A DNA stretch of 64,000 nt, taken from NCBI RefSeq assembly GCF_021560175.1, contig NZ_CP091110.1, positions 1,974,001 to 2,038,000 on the forward strand. Reading direction: 5' to 3'. The position numbers were made by a program, and so were the translations under genes. The notes beneath the pieces were generated by a model that was not told the DNA's origin, ran no database searches, and was given only the letters and a program-made list of their open reading frames with translations. Numbering within the stretch: the stretch's first letter is position 1; each line of letters begins with the position of its first letter. Of the stretch, positions 45,370 through 55,514 are shown in pieces. Source of the DNA: Neobacillus drentensis (lineage in GTDB: Bacteria; Bacillota; Bacilli; Bacillales; Cytobacillaceae).

Positions 45370-45923
45370 AAATTTACCTCCTGTAAAGTAAAACAGGGAC
45401 TGCCTATCGGCTTTTTTTTGAAAGGATAAAAAATTGCCTGAAAAACAGATGATGTCCCGTATTAAACTTTTTGTTTTTTTGTTGTCTTAATAATAGTAAA
45501 ACGTTTATATAATAACCTCAATGGTAAGTTAGTGTGGTTGGAGGGTAAAATATTGCTTTAAATTATAGTAGGCAAATGTAGGATTATGGAACATACTTTT
45601 TTTCGTTTTCAAATTGTGCTTTTTAACGATGTGGCCGACATTTTCGTGCTGCCGGCCATGAAGAAAAAGTATATATTAGCATCGGTTAAAGTGGAAAGAC
45701 GTAGCACGTGTGTTGATTCAATACTTCAGGAACGAAAGTTATCCAGTCAAGGCAGGGAAGTTATCCTTTAATTTTCTTGGGTGAGACTAGAGTAATTATT
45801 AGCTAGAGAGATCTCTCTTAAAATATTAAAAGGACTTCAGTAACAAAGAAATAAGAAATAGTGTAAGCGACCTTGTGATTCCTAAGAGGAAGATCGAGGT
45901 TGCTTTCTGTTTTCTTACTTCAC
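45370..45923. other. 550-bp gap between melA and its regulator
   Basis: Holds the melA promoter region on the minus strand. A weak cre-like ACGTTT centre occurs near 45500. An AGCGACCT/AGGTTGCT hairpin at 45866-45912 may end the regulator transcript. The 61-codon plus frame at 45586 is not credible. Confidence 0.45.
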
Positions 45924-46814
45924 TCACTTTTCAAATAAGACCCGATGTACTTCATAATAATTGTTTTTTCTACGGAATTCCATTGGTGAGGAACCAATTA
46001 CCTTTTTAAAAACTTTCCCAAAATAATTTGAGCTTGAAAATCCAGTTTGTCTTGCAATATCTTCTATATTTGGATCAACTGATGAAATTAATAACTTAGC
46101 TGCATGTTCGATTCTTACTTTGGTCAAATATTGGTTAGGAGTCATTCCAATTTTTTTTTCAAATTCTCGAATAAGATAAAATTTTGAAATTCCTATAGCA
46201 GTCGCTATATCGTCCAACCCGATAAGTTCTTGATAATTTAATTCAATGAACTGTTTACATAGTTCAATTTTTGATGGCAGTGGCTCAATTTTTTTCTCTC
46301 GGTAAACATGACTGATTAATTCCATAACTAGTTGATATGCATATTTTGAGGATTGATATACATCATGTATTTGGTCTTTTATCGCTATCTCATAGGTATT
46401 CCACGCTAATTGAATAAAAGACGAATCCGGCACTATGGAAACAATAGGTCCTTTTAGGGAATACAGTTGACGCCAGAAAGGTAATGCTTCTTTTGAAAAT
46501 TCAATATAAAGTACCTCCCACTCAGAAGAATCAGCAGGCAGACGGTAACAATGGTCACCTGGTATTTCAACAATAAACGCATCCCCTTGTTTCAGACGGT
46601 AGACGGTACCATTAATTTCGATTTCTCCTTGTCCACTTAAAGTGTACTGAAACAAACAATGGTCATCCTCACGTTCTCTTCCATCCCATTTATAATTAAC
46701 AGACGTAATCGTTTCCCATCCGATACCCTTTAACATTAACAGAGACATAGGCATTACAAATTGAAATCCAACGGAAGTTTGTGGTAGATCAAACAGCAAG
46801 ATTTTACCCTCCAT
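45924..46814 (-). CDS. AraC-family sugar regulator (MsmR/RafR-like)
   Basis: A 296-residue regulator with an N-terminal cupin-like sensing domain (YTLSGQGEIEINGTVYRLKQGDAFIVEIPGD, ~55-85) and two C-terminal HTH motifs (LDDIATAIGISKFYLIREFEKKIG and IEDIARQTGFSSSNYFGKVFKKV). It is upstream of melA in the same direction, so it probably activates melA and the sugar importer. Confidence 0.88.
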   Translation of the reverse strand: MEGKILLFDLPQTSVGFQFVMPMSLLMLKGIGWETITSVNYKWDGREREDDHCLFQYTLSGQGEIEINGTVYRLKQGDAFIVEIPGDHCYRLPADSSEWEVLYIEFSKEALPFWRQLYSLKGPIVSIVPDSSFIQLAWNTYEIAIKDQIHDVYQSSKYAYQLVMELISHVYREKKIEPLPSKIELCKQFIELNYQELIGLDDIATAIGISKFYLIREFEKKIGMTPNQYLTKVRIEHAAKLLISSVDPNIEDIARQTGFSSSNYFGKVFKKVIGSSPMEFRRKNNYYEVHRVLFEK

Positions 46815-47361
46815 CTATTTTTATTTCTAATGTCCGATAAAACAATTCATTTTATCTTTAATTATACAAGCAATAAATTTTAATTAAAAGATTTTTAGGA
46901 GTACAATAATTTATTTGTTTCTCCTTTAACAACAGTAAAGATCAGTACAAAAGGGATGGGGCAAACTGCCATTTAAATATTATTAGATTGAATAAGTGGC
47001 GGGAAACTTTCATTGAAAGTAATTGTTCCTACTGAATGGGTAATTAAAGAATATTGCGGAACTAGCAGGTAGAGAGAAGATATAACTTTAAAGGGCAGGA
47101 TGCTTTGGTTTATGTAATTTAAATAGTCTGAAGGTTTAGCATCTCGTAACTATTGAAGAATAAAGGTTTTTTGAGGTATCCTCGTCCTTATGCCCTAAAC
47201 ATCCCTTAATCTGTGTTAGACTTATTCCGGCTTCAGCTAATAAAAGCGTTTGATAACACAGAAAATTTTTTTAATAGATTATATTTATTGACTATTGTAA
47301 ATTTTTTGAATTTTAAAATTTAATTTAGTTATGATAGGTTATTACTATAGCGAAGGGGGAC
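46815..47361. other. 550-bp gap with an integrase relic
   Basis: Besides the relic at 47136-47252, I see only AT-rich spacer and the upstream region of the ABC operon. Confidence 0.5.
47136..47252 (-). pseudogene. C-terminal relic of a tyrosine recombinase
   Basis: The minus strand encodes QTLLLAEAGISLTQIKGCLG, then HKDEDTSKNLYSSI and a stop. This is the last catalytic segment of phage-type integrases (GH-K-D...TTKNIY). Only ~38 codons survive. It is on the boundary of the tricarballylate-type cluster. Confidence 0.72.
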
Positions 47362-47370
47362 ATGTTAAAA

Positions 47371-48150
47371 ATGGCACTAATAAAATTTTCTGGTGTATCC
47401 AAACAATTTGAACGTAATGATGAAACAATTTGGGCTACACGCGATATTCATTTAGAGGTTGAAAAAGGGGAGTTTCTAACAGTAATTGGTCCAAGCGGCT
47501 GCGGAAAATCAACTGTGCTAAATATGTGTGCCGGAATAATGAAGGCCGATGAGGGATCCATCCTGTATGATGGAAAGCCGGTCAAAAAGGTAAATACTAA
47601 AGTTGGCTATATGACCCAAAAGGATAACCTGCTGCCATGGCGAACAGTAATGAAAAATGTGGAACTTGGGTTAGAAATCCATGGGATCAGTCGAAGTGAA
47701 CGAGAAAAAAGATGTAGGCGCTATATTGAAATGGTAGGATTGGATGGATTTGAAAAACAATATCCTCAAGAACTTTCCGGTGGAATGCGAAAACGGGTAA
47801 GTTTGGCTCAATTGTTGGCCTATAATCCGGAAACATTACTGCTTGATGAACCGTTTGGTGCCCTAGATGCTCAATTACGGTTAATCATGCAAGATAAATT
47901 ATTAGAAATATGGAAAGAAACGAAGAAAACCATTATTTTTGTTACCCATGATCTCGACGAAGCAGTTTCTTTAGGCGATAGAGTAGCAGTATTCAGCAAG
48001 CGTCCCGGAACCATTAAAATGATCGAAAAAATCAATATTCCAAGACCAAGAGATGTATATAATATTCGTCTTTCACCGGAATTTTCGAAAGCGCATACAA
48101 CGCTTTGGAGTGCACTAAAAGATGAATTTGAATTGGAGGTTAGCAAATGA
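47371..48150 (+). CDS. ABC transporter ATPase (nitrate/taurine/NMT1 type)
   Basis: A 259-residue ATPase with Walker A GPSGCGKST, Q-loop MTQKDNLLPW, signature LSGGMRKR and Walker B LLLDEPFGALD. It is closest to SsuB/TauB/ThiZ types. ATG 47371 has AGGGGGA at 11 bases; ATG 47362 is too near. The stop overlaps the permease start (ATGA). Confidence 0.92.
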   Translation: MALIKFSGVSKQFERNDETIWATRDIHLEVEKGEFLTVIGPSGCGKSTVLNMCAGIMKADEGSILYDGKPVKKVNTKVGYMTQKDNLLPWRTVMKNVELGLEIHGISRSEREKRCRRYIEMVGLDGFEKQYPQELSGGMRKRVSLAQLLAYNPETLLLDEPFGALDAQLRLIMQDKLLEIWKETKKTIIFVTHDLDEAVSLGDRVAVFSKRPGTIKMIEKINIPRPRDVYNIRLSPEFSKAHTTLWSALKDEFELEVSK

Positions 48151-48983
48151 GTTTAGAGGTAATTACAATCGAACAGCCAAAGAAAAAGGCCATTTCTAAA
48201 AGGAAAATGAGGAAACAGAAGGAATTTATTAAACTTTCTATTATTAGACTATGTATCATCATTTTTACTCTTTCCATTTGGCATTTCTTATCTGGAAGAG
48301 TGATAGATAAGTTTTGGGTCAGCTCTCCTACTGATGTTTTGCAAGCGATTTACAAGTGGACGGTTAGTGGCGAATTGTTTTACCATCTATCCATCACAGT
48401 GCAAGAAACGATACTAGGGTTCGTATTCGGTGCATTGGGAGGGGGGATTGTAGGATTTTTGCTCGGCCGCTGGACATATGGCGCGAAAATTTTCGAACCT
48501 TTCATTATGTCTTTATACAGCTTGCCTAAGATTGCGTTAGCACCGTTATTTATTCTTTGGTTTGGAATTGGAATCGATATGAAAATTATCTTGGCTGCGG
48601 TTACAGTGTTTTTCTTAGTATTTATCAATACCTATGCGGGTGTTAGAAATGTGGATAAAGATATGCTGGAAAACATTCGGATTATGGGAGCTTCTGAAAG
48701 ACAAATTACCTTTAAAGTGGTTCTCCCTTCTGCACTGACTTGGATCATGGTTGGACTAAGAACATCTATTCCCTATGCTTTAATTGGAGCTGTTGTTGGT
48801 GAAATTACGGCCTCGAACAGAGGGGTTGGTTACTTAATTCAATATTCAGCTGGGCAATATGACACGGGTGGCACCTTTGCGGCCTTAATTGTTCTAATGT
48901 TATTTTCAATTGCATTAAATTTCGTCGTTACCGGGTTAATTGAAAAGCGCTTCTTGCGTTGGAAGACTGATCATTCAAACTAA
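48147..48983 (+). CDS. ABC transporter permease (SsuC/TauC type)
   Basis: A 278-residue permease with six helices and the EAA loop ENIRIMGASERQITFKVVLPSALTW (~172-196). Translation is coupled to the ATPase gene by a 4-bp overlap. Confidence 0.92.
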   Translation: MSLEVITIEQPKKKAISKRKMRKQKEFIKLSIIRLCIIIFTLSIWHFLSGRVIDKFWVSSPTDVLQAIYKWTVSGELFYHLSITVQETILGFVFGALGGGIVGFLLGRWTYGAKIFEPFIMSLYSLPKIALAPLFILWFGIGIDMKIILAAVTVFFLVFINTYAGVRNVDKDMLENIRIMGASERQITFKVVLPSALTWIMVGLRTSIPYALIGAVVGEITASNRGVGYLIQYSAGQYDTGGTFAALIVLMLFSIALNFVVTGLIEKRFLRWKTDHSN

Positions 48984-49006
48984 ACAAAAGGAAATGGGGA
49001 GAATCT

Positions 49007-50035
49007 ATGCGTAGGGTAAAAACATTTGCGGCGGGGTTATTAACAAGTATGTTATTATTATCGGCCTGTAGTGCTGAAAAATCTTCAAACGAAGCAGGAA
49101 AAAAGGGGAAAACAGAAAAAATAACCATTGCTCAATCCTCTTCCAGCTTATTATTTACACCGATTTATGTTGCCCAAGAGAAAGGCTTTTTTAAGGAGGA
49201 AGGTTTGGACGTTGAAGTGACAATTGCCGGAGGATCTACCAATGTTCTTTCCGCAGTAGTTGGGGGTGGAGCAGAGGTTGGGGCCACTGGCTTGTCCGTG
49301 GTAATGGATGTGAATAGTAAAGGTCAGGACGTTCAAGCATTTGCCTCTTTAATTAATCAATATGCATCAAATGTGGTGATTAGGAAAGATGTGGCTCAGA
49401 AGCTAGGTGTCACCGAAGATTCATCTATTGATCAGAAAATTATGGCTTTGAAGGGTTTAAGCATTGGAATTACACAGCCAGGCGGCGGCAGTGATCGTTT
49501 AGTTCGCCACTTATTAAAAGGTCAAAATCTGAATCCAGATAAGGATGCAACGATTGTCCCTCTAGGGAAAGCGGAAGCCGTTCTCCCAGCGTTTAAGAAT
49601 AATCAAATTCAGGCATTTGTATTCTCTTCGCCTACAACTGAACAAGCCATTACTAGTTATGATGGTATGTTATTGATAAACCTGTCGAAGGGCGAAATGA
49701 AAGAATTAGATGGGTTTACACATAGTACATTACTAACAAAGAAAGATTTTATTAAAAAGAATCCAGAAACGATCCAAAAAATGACGAATGCGATTGCGAA
49801 AGCAGAAAAGTTTATAAGTGAGAATAAAGAAGAGGCGAAAGAAGCAGTCAGAAAATCATTTGATAAGCTTGATAAGGCAACCTTCGATGCCGCATTTGAA
49901 AACAACTTCGATGCGTTTGCACGGACACCGGTTATAACCAAAAGTGGATTTGAGATGAATGTTAAGTTTGAAGGAGTAAATGCGCCTTTTGATCAGGTTG
50001 TAAACAATAAGTTTGCCGAAAAGAGTATTCAATAA
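49007..50035 (+). CDS. ABC transporter binding lipoprotein (NMT1/THI5-like)
   Basis: A 342-residue lipoprotein with lipobox LLLSACS (Cys ~21). The NMT1-like fold shows FTPIYVAQEKGFFKEEGLDVEV and GGSTNVLSAVVGGGAEVG. Such proteins bind sulfonates, nitrate, pyrimidines or aromatic or tricarboxylic acids. With the neighbouring genes a tricarboxylate is plausible but unproven. Confidence 0.88.
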   Translation: MRRVKTFAAGLLTSMLLLSACSAEKSSNEAGKKGKTEKITIAQSSSSLLFTPIYVAQEKGFFKEEGLDVEVTIAGGSTNVLSAVVGGGAEVGATGLSVVMDVNSKGQDVQAFASLINQYASNVVIRKDVAQKLGVTEDSSIDQKIMALKGLSIGITQPGGGSDRLVRHLLKGQNLNPDKDATIVPLGKAEAVLPAFKNNQIQAFVFSSPTTEQAITSYDGMLLINLSKGEMKELDGFTHSTLLTKKDFIKKNPETIQKMTNAIAKAEKFISENKEEAKEAVRKSFDKLDKATFDAAFENNFDAFARTPVITKSGFEMNVKFEGVNAPFDQVVNNKFAEKSIQ

Positions 50036-50054
50036 AATAGAGTGATTGAGTAGA

Positions 50055-50090
50055 AAAAGTCTTGTGGATGTTGCAAGACTTTTCCTTTTA
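50055..50090 (+). terminator. Terminator after the ABC operon
   Basis: AAAAGTCTTG/CAAGACTTTT perfect 10-bp stem, T-rich tail. Confidence 0.85.
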
Positions 50091-50136
50091 ATAGGAGGAT
50101 TGAAAATTTCCTGAAACAGGAAGAAGGTTTGTATAG

Positions 50137-51246
50137 GTGAATCGGAAAAGACTTTATATTTTATTACTCTGTATCCTCTCGGGGTATTTTGTTTCTTTAA
50201 CAGGCATTTCTGTTGGTTGGATGATTGGGGCATTCCTGATGGGTGGAATCCTTTCTCTGTGGATACCGTCTTGGATTAACCCTGCCGAAGGGGTACCAGG
50301 AGTTCCGAAATACTGGATGTTTATCGGTCAATGGATATTGGGGGTGGAATTGGGACAAAAAATGAATACGGGCGTTTTCCACCTATTTATTGAAAATTGG
50401 CTTTATGTCATCACCATACTTCTCGTGTCCATTCTATTTTCCCTTCTTACCGGCTATTTTTTATGGCGATTTAGTCAAACGGATCTCTTAACAAGTTTTA
50501 TTGGAACGGCACCTGGTGGGATTTCAGTCATGCCTATTTTTGCCGAAGAAATAGGGGCGAATCCCGCTTTAGTTAGTATCATTCAAATCATCCGAGTTCT
50601 ATTAGTGATTGGTACGGTGCCGCTTTTGGCCATTTATTGGACGAACAGCAGTGAAAAGTTGCATACCAGTGTACTTGCCAGTGATGCTCCAGTGGAGGTC
50701 CATCACCTTTTTTGGATGGGGTTAGTAGTGATTCTTTCTGTTGGTGGTTCATTCCTAGCAAAATATTTAAAATTCCCTACTCCATGGCTGCTAGGCAGTA
50801 TGATCGTGGTAGCCATATGGCAGGTAATAGGTGGTCTGTATAAGGAAAGTTTTTCAGTCATTTATTGGCCGCACGGGCTGCTCATCATATCACAGCTATT
50901 AATTGGGCTTAGCATTGGCTCTCGATTAACGAGTCGGATGTTTGTTGGAATCAAACGGACATTGCTGGTCGGTTCACTAGGATCGGTAGGGTTAATTATA
51001 GTGATAGCGCTTTGTGCAACCGTGATGTCAAAAGTAACCGATATTAGTTGGATTACAGCTATTTTAGCCTTCGCGCCAGGTGGAATTGCAGAAATGGCAG
51101 CTACAGCTGTTGCCCTAGATGCAGATTCTACTTTCGTGGTGGTCGTGCAGGTGCTTCGAATCGGCATTGTCATTACGGTATTACCAGCAGTATTTAAATT
51201 TCTAGAGCGGCGAATAACAAAGAAAGAAATTAGTATGACAAAATAG
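50137..51246 (+). CDS. AbrB-family membrane protein (PF05145)
   Basis: A 369-residue membrane protein with a duplicated AbrB domain. The repeated loops are TAPGGISVMPIFAEEIGANPALVSIIQIIR (first half) and FAPGGIAEMAATAVALDADSTFVVVVQVLR (second half). It is unrelated to the DNA-binding AbrB. The family has no settled function but recurs near tricarboxylate transport genes. GTG start, RBS GAAGAAGG. Confidence 0.82.
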   Translation: MNRKRLYILLLCILSGYFVSLTGISVGWMIGAFLMGGILSLWIPSWINPAEGVPGVPKYWMFIGQWILGVELGQKMNTGVFHLFIENWLYVITILLVSILFSLLTGYFLWRFSQTDLLTSFIGTAPGGISVMPIFAEEIGANPALVSIIQIIRVLLVIGTVPLLAIYWTNSSEKLHTSVLASDAPVEVHHLFWMGLVVILSVGGSFLAKYLKFPTPWLLGSMIVVAIWQVIGGLYKESFSVIYWPHGLLIISQLLIGLSIGSRLTSRMFVGIKRTLLVGSLGSVGLIIVIALCATVMSKVTDISWITAILAFAPGGIAEMAATAVALDADSTFVVVVQVLRIGIVITVLPAVFKFLERRITKKEISMTK

Positions 51247-51251
51247 TTGAA

Positions 51252-51297
51252 AATAAGAAGAGCAAACGTCAGGTTTGCCCTTCTTATTTTTTTATTC
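51252..51297. terminator. Bidirectional terminator between AbrB-family gene and lysR
   Basis: AATAAGAAG-GCAAAC/GTTTGC-CTTCTTATT stem with T7 on the plus side and A-rich on the other. Confidence 0.85.
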
Positions 51298-52158
51298 ATT
51301 TGGGTATTCTTTTAAAAAGTCGACAAATGCTTTAACTGGCGATAGGGAAAGCGATCTTTCACGGTAAAGCAGCCAGGATTTTCTTGTTATTAGTTTGTTA
51401 TTTTTTTTAGAGATTTTTATTTTATGAACATCCTCATCTTTTAATAAGCACATAGAAGGCAGAATTGCGTAACCCAGACCCATCAGAACCATTTGTTTAC
51501 ATGTATCAATACGGTCTACTTCCATGTTAATAGTAGGAGGGTTCTCAAAGGTTTCCTGCCACCAATTATCGATTGTTGTCTTTAAGGATTGGTCAGTTTC
51601 GTAATTAACCCTAGGAAGTTTAGGTAAGTCCTTAATATTTTTGATTGGATCTTTGGAGACGATGACAATAGGTTCCTCACGAAACAAATATTTTCCTTCT
51701 GGCCAGACATAAGTTCCTCTTACAAAAGCGAGATGAACGTCTTCTTTATGAAGCATATGGTTAACCTCAGTGCTCCAGCCAGTTTTTAAATGAATTTCAA
51801 CATTCGGATAGAGGGATGCGAATTCTTTTAAAATGAAGGGGAGTTGAAACCTTGCGATAGTACTTGAAACTCCTATTCTTAGTACTCCTTTGATTTCCTG
51901 GCCCATGTTTTGGACGTATTCTTTTGTATTTCGAAGCTGTAAGATCATATTCATGGCATATCGGGCGATATATTCACCTTCAGAGGTGAATTCTACTCCT
52001 CTTTTTCCTCGAGCAACAATCATCGTTCCAAATTCTCTTTCCAATTGCTGAAGGCGATAGGTCAAAGCCGGTTGGGAAATGTAAAGTTTTTCAGCAGCTT
52101 TAGTAATATTACGCTCTTCATAGATCGTCTGAAGAATGGTCCAATCCTTTTCATTCAT
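51292..52158 (-). CDS. LysR-family regulator (CitR-like)
   Basis: A 288-residue LysR protein. The HTH is at ~17-36 (NITKAAEKLYISQPALTYRL) and the substrate-binding domain spans ~90-285. It diverges from the MFS-prpF-tcuAB genes, the classic place for a LysR activator of organic-acid catabolism. The effector is unknown. Confidence 0.9.
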   Translation of the reverse strand: MNEKDWTILQTIYEERNITKAAEKLYISQPALTYRLQQLEREFGTMIVARGKRGVEFTSEGEYIARYAMNMILQLRNTKEYVQNMGQEIKGVLRIGVSSTIARFQLPFILKEFASLYPNVEIHLKTGWSTEVNHMLHKEDVHLAFVRGTYVWPEGKYLFREEPIVIVSKDPIKNIKDLPKLPRVNYETDQSLKTTIDNWWQETFENPPTINMEVDRIDTCKQMVLMGLGYAILPSMCLLKDEDVHKIKISKKNNKLITRKSWLLYRERSLSLSPVKAFVDFLKEYPNE

Positions 52159-52637
52159 CGTTCAGGAATCCCCCTATCCATAAGCAATATTTATCTAATA
52201 ATAGCAAATAAACAAATTATTTTTATGATTCATATTATACTATTAATAAAAAAAATGAAATATAAAAATACCATTTTTGTGCAAAAAATAGAAAAGAGTA
52301 CCCTATAACAGAACTACCTTCCATTAGGCGGGCTATTTTTTAATCAAACTATTTCCGGTTTCTATTGTTGTGATTAAATGTATAAGTTATTTGTTTGGAT
52401 ATTTATCACTTGTATATATCATTTTTTTGTTATTTTTCTATTATTAGGCTGTAATTTAATCATATGAAACATCACTTTTCTAAGATAAAGAAATTTTATG
52501 GTAGTTTATAAACAATCAATATTATTTTTATTCAATAAATTATGATAACTTTTAAATATCACCTTTAATAAGCTTATTAAGTTGAGAAAAAGTAACAAAG
52601 AGAAGACGGGGATATGAAAAAATGGGGGGGAATTGTC
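52159..52637. other. 480-bp divergent control region
   Basis: Very AT-rich region between lysR and the MFS gene, where LysR sites should lie. I find several T-N11-A type matches but none convincing. Confidence 0.4.
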
Positions 52638-54020
52638 ATGAGTAGAGCAACGGGCCTTAACATTGCAAATCGTATGGATCGTTTACCTATTTCTTCGGTC
52701 CACAAGAAGGTTATTTTTATTTTAGCAATTGCTTATTTTTTTGAATTTGCAGATTTGAATACGTTTTCATACGCTGCACCTGTATTAATGAAACAGTGGG
52801 ATCTTCCAATGAATGTTATTGCAACCATTAACTCCAGTGCCTTCTTCGGAATGTTTTTGGGGGCTACCTTAGGTGGATGGCTTGGCGATAAAGTAGGAAG
52901 AAAGAAAGCTATTATTACAGGATTAATAATTTTATCTGTATTTTCAGCGTTGAATGCGCTCGCTTGGGATGTATGGTCACTTGCAATTTCCAGATTTGTA
53001 ACAGGGATGGCTGCTTCAGCTTTGTTGGTGAATGCTAATACTTACATCATTGAATTCTTCCCTAAAGCCGTTCGTGGTAAGTATCAAGCATTAGCGGTAG
53101 GTATTGGTATTACGGGTATCCCAATTACGGGTTATGTTGCTAGTCGGCTAATTCCTATGGGGGATTTTGGCTGGAGATTTGTATTTGTATGGGGAGCGTT
53201 GGGAATCTTTGCTTTATTCGGTATCGTAAAATTGTTTGAACTACCTCGTTGGTATGAAATGAAGGGACAAGTAAGTAAAGCGAAAGCAACCATTGAACAA
53301 ATTGAAAAAATCGTTGCCAGTGAAAAAGGTCCTTTAGCTAAGCCGGACCCTGAAGTTTTAGTTGCTCCAATAACTAAAGGTAAAATGTCTGATGTCTTCA
53401 AGGGAATATATCTAAAACGTACAATCATTCTAATTTCAGTTTGGATCCTTCAAACAATCGCTTTCTATGGATTTGGATCATGGGTTCCAACACTATTGGT
53501 AAATCAAGGAATTGATATCTCGCATACCTTACTTTATAGCACATTAATTACGTTAGGTGCTCCATTAGGTGCATTTACGGGTGCAATGATTTCGGACCGC
53601 TTTGAGAGAAAAATAAATATTATTGCTGCTTCCTTCTTCATTGCAATTGCTGTGTTCTTATTCGGAGCCACATTAAATCCTGTTATGATCGTTATCTTTG
53701 GTTTCCTTATTAATTATATCGAAAGAACCTTCTCATCAAATCTATATACTTATACATCAGAACTTTACGGAACAGAAGTGCGATCTTTTGGACAAGGATT
53801 GACATATGGTATCGGCCGTGCTTCCAATATTATCGGACCATTTATTATTAGTTTTGTCTACACAGGATTTGGATATTTAAACGTATTTATTCTAATCTCA
53901 CTTGTTTGGGTATTAACAGCTGTAGCTATATTCTTTGGTCCGCGTACTTCTAAGAGAAGTCTTGAAGAAATAAACGGCACACAATCGAATAAAAAATTCC
54001 CAGCATCGTCCAATCTTTAG
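52638..54020 (+). CDS. MFS carrier for an organic acid
   Basis: A 460-residue, 12-helix MFS protein with motif A twice (GGWLGDKVGRKKAI; GAMISDRFERKINI) and MFS signature SRFVTGMAASALLVNANTYIIEFFPKAVRGKY. It resembles aromatic-acid/H+ and niacin-type symporters. Its position before prpF and tcuAB suggests uptake or export of tricarballylate or aconitate. ATG 52638 follows GGGGGGG; ATG 52614 is the other option. Confidence 0.85.
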   Translation: MSRATGLNIANRMDRLPISSVHKKVIFILAIAYFFEFADLNTFSYAAPVLMKQWDLPMNVIATINSSAFFGMFLGATLGGWLGDKVGRKKAIITGLIILSVFSALNALAWDVWSLAISRFVTGMAASALLVNANTYIIEFFPKAVRGKYQALAVGIGITGIPITGYVASRLIPMGDFGWRFVFVWGALGIFALFGIVKLFELPRWYEMKGQVSKAKATIEQIEKIVASEKGPLAKPDPEVLVAPITKGKMSDVFKGIYLKRTIILISVWILQTIAFYGFGSWVPTLLVNQGIDISHTLLYSTLITLGAPLGAFTGAMISDRFERKINIIAASFFIAIAVFLFGATLNPVMIVIFGFLINYIERTFSSNLYTYTSELYGTEVRSFGQGLTYGIGRASNIIGPFIISFVYTGFGYLNVFILISLVWVLTAVAIFFGPRTSKRSLEEINGTQSNKKFPASSNL

Positions 54021-54028
54021 ACTGAAAA

Positions 54029-54051
54029 AATGGCACCATGCGGGGTGTCAT
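54029..54051 (+). promoter_or_regulatory. Intercistronic hairpin between MFS and prpF-like genes
   Basis: ATGGCACC/GGTGTCAT hairpin with one mismatch, weak T tail. Partial terminator or processing site. Confidence 0.5.
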
Positions 54052-54114
54052 TTCCATTCACCAGGTATAAATATTTGTTTTCTGAGTTCTCGAAAAACGG
54101 GAGGGTAAAACAAC

Positions 54115-55296
54115 ATGTTTGATTATGGCCAATTACATAAAATTCCAACTGTCATTATGAGAGGAGGAACCAGCAAAGGACTTATCTTAAGAAGATCAGA
54201 CCTTCCTTCAGATCCTGCTTTAAGGGATGGAGTCATCTTAAGGATTTATGGCAGTCCTGACAACAGCCAAATTGATGGTTTAGGAGGGGGAACCTCAACC
54301 ACCAGCAAATTAGCAATCGTTGGTCCTTCCACCCATCCTGATGCACACATTGATTACACTTTTGGCCAAGTCAGCCTGGATCGGCAAGTGGTTGATTATA
54401 ATGTTACTTGCGGAAATTTTGTTACTGCAGTTGGATTGTATGCTGTGGAAGAAGGATATGTCCCATTAACTGAACCAGTCACTTCTGTGAACATATATAA
54501 CACAAACACAGACAAGATGATCGTTGCGGAAATACCGGTGATAAATGGGCAAATTCAATATGAGGGTGAATTTTCGATTGCTGGTGTTCCAGGAACAGCA
54601 GCTCGAATCATGCTTAACTTTTTAAATGCAGGTGGAACATTTACAGGAAAAACACTTCCAACCAATAACCCTACAGATCACATCAAAATGGAAGATGGAA
54701 GGAAATATGAAGTGAGCATTGTTGATTGTGTCAATACGCTCGTATTTGTACGCGCAGAAGATGTTGGTCAAACTGGAACAGAGCTTCCCAACGAAGTAAA
54801 CGCAAATACTGATTTATTAGATACACTAGAAAAAATTCGTGTCAAAGCCGGAATCAAGATTGGTCTTATCAAAGTAGGGGAACAGGTTTCTCCTTCCACT
54901 CATGCATTGCCAAAAATTGTGATGGTCTCAAATCCAAAAGACTATCAAACGATTGATCAACAACTTGTCAAAAATGAAGATGTTGATGTTCTTTCTCGTT
55001 ATATTACGATGGGATCCCTTCATCGTGCACATGCAGTAAGCGGAGCAATGGGTCTTGCAGCCGCAGTAAAGATTACGGGAACGATTCCGAATCAAATTGT
55101 TTCCGATGGGCTTAATGGAATCCGGGTTGGACATCCTTCGGGGATCTTATTTGCAGCTGCAGATGTAGAAGAAATTGGAGATGAATGGGCGGTAAATCAT
55201 GCTGGAAATGGCCGAACAGCAAGAAGGTTAATGGAAGGTTATGCATATGTACCTGCCTCTATTTTTACAGGTATGAATCAGGCGGCAATGTTTTAA
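54115..55296 (+). CDS. PrpF-family aconitate/methylaconitate isomerase
   Basis: A 393-residue member of the diaminopimelate-epimerase-like PrpF family. MRGGTSKGLILR at the start, CGNFVTAVGLYAV and HAVSGAMGLAAA hold the acid/base positions. PrpF moves the double bond of 2-methylaconitate and can convert trans- to cis-aconitate. Next to TcuA and an MFS gene, aconitate isomerisation is the likely task. B. thuringiensis has an isomerase-transporter pair for trans-aconitate that I recall as similar. Confidence 0.88.
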   Translation: MFDYGQLHKIPTVIMRGGTSKGLILRRSDLPSDPALRDGVILRIYGSPDNSQIDGLGGGTSTTSKLAIVGPSTHPDAHIDYTFGQVSLDRQVVDYNVTCGNFVTAVGLYAVEEGYVPLTEPVTSVNIYNTNTDKMIVAEIPVINGQIQYEGEFSIAGVPGTAARIMLNFLNAGGTFTGKTLPTNNPTDHIKMEDGRKYEVSIVDCVNTLVFVRAEDVGQTGTELPNEVNANTDLLDTLEKIRVKAGIKIGLIKVGEQVSPSTHALPKIVMVSNPKDYQTIDQQLVKNEDVDVLSRYITMGSLHRAHAVSGAMGLAAAVKITGTIPNQIVSDGLNGIRVGHPSGILFAAADVEEIGDEWAVNHAGNGRTARRLMEGYAYVPASIFTGMNQAAMF

Positions 55297-55332
55297 TCAC
55301 TATTTTATATGGGATTTAAGGTGATCTTACGG

Positions 55333-55362
55333 AGAGAAGCTAAACTAGTTTTAGCTTCTTTT
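55333..55362 (+). terminator. Terminator after the prpF-like gene
   Basis: AGAAGCTAAA/TTTTAGCTTCT stem with T-rich tail. Confidence 0.88.
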
Positions 55363-55514
55363 CATTTTTATACTAGTTTTAACCTTTTTTATATCACTAA
55401 TAATCTATCATAAATTAATTTTATGAACTCGTATAAATTATTAATATTTTTTTTATTCCTAATATTATATTAAAGTTATATTAAAGACGATACACCATGA
55501 AAGGGGATTTAATA

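Noticed and set aside
45586..45771. 61-codon plus frame between melA and araC
   Set aside because: No RBS and no similarity; it lies in a promoter region.
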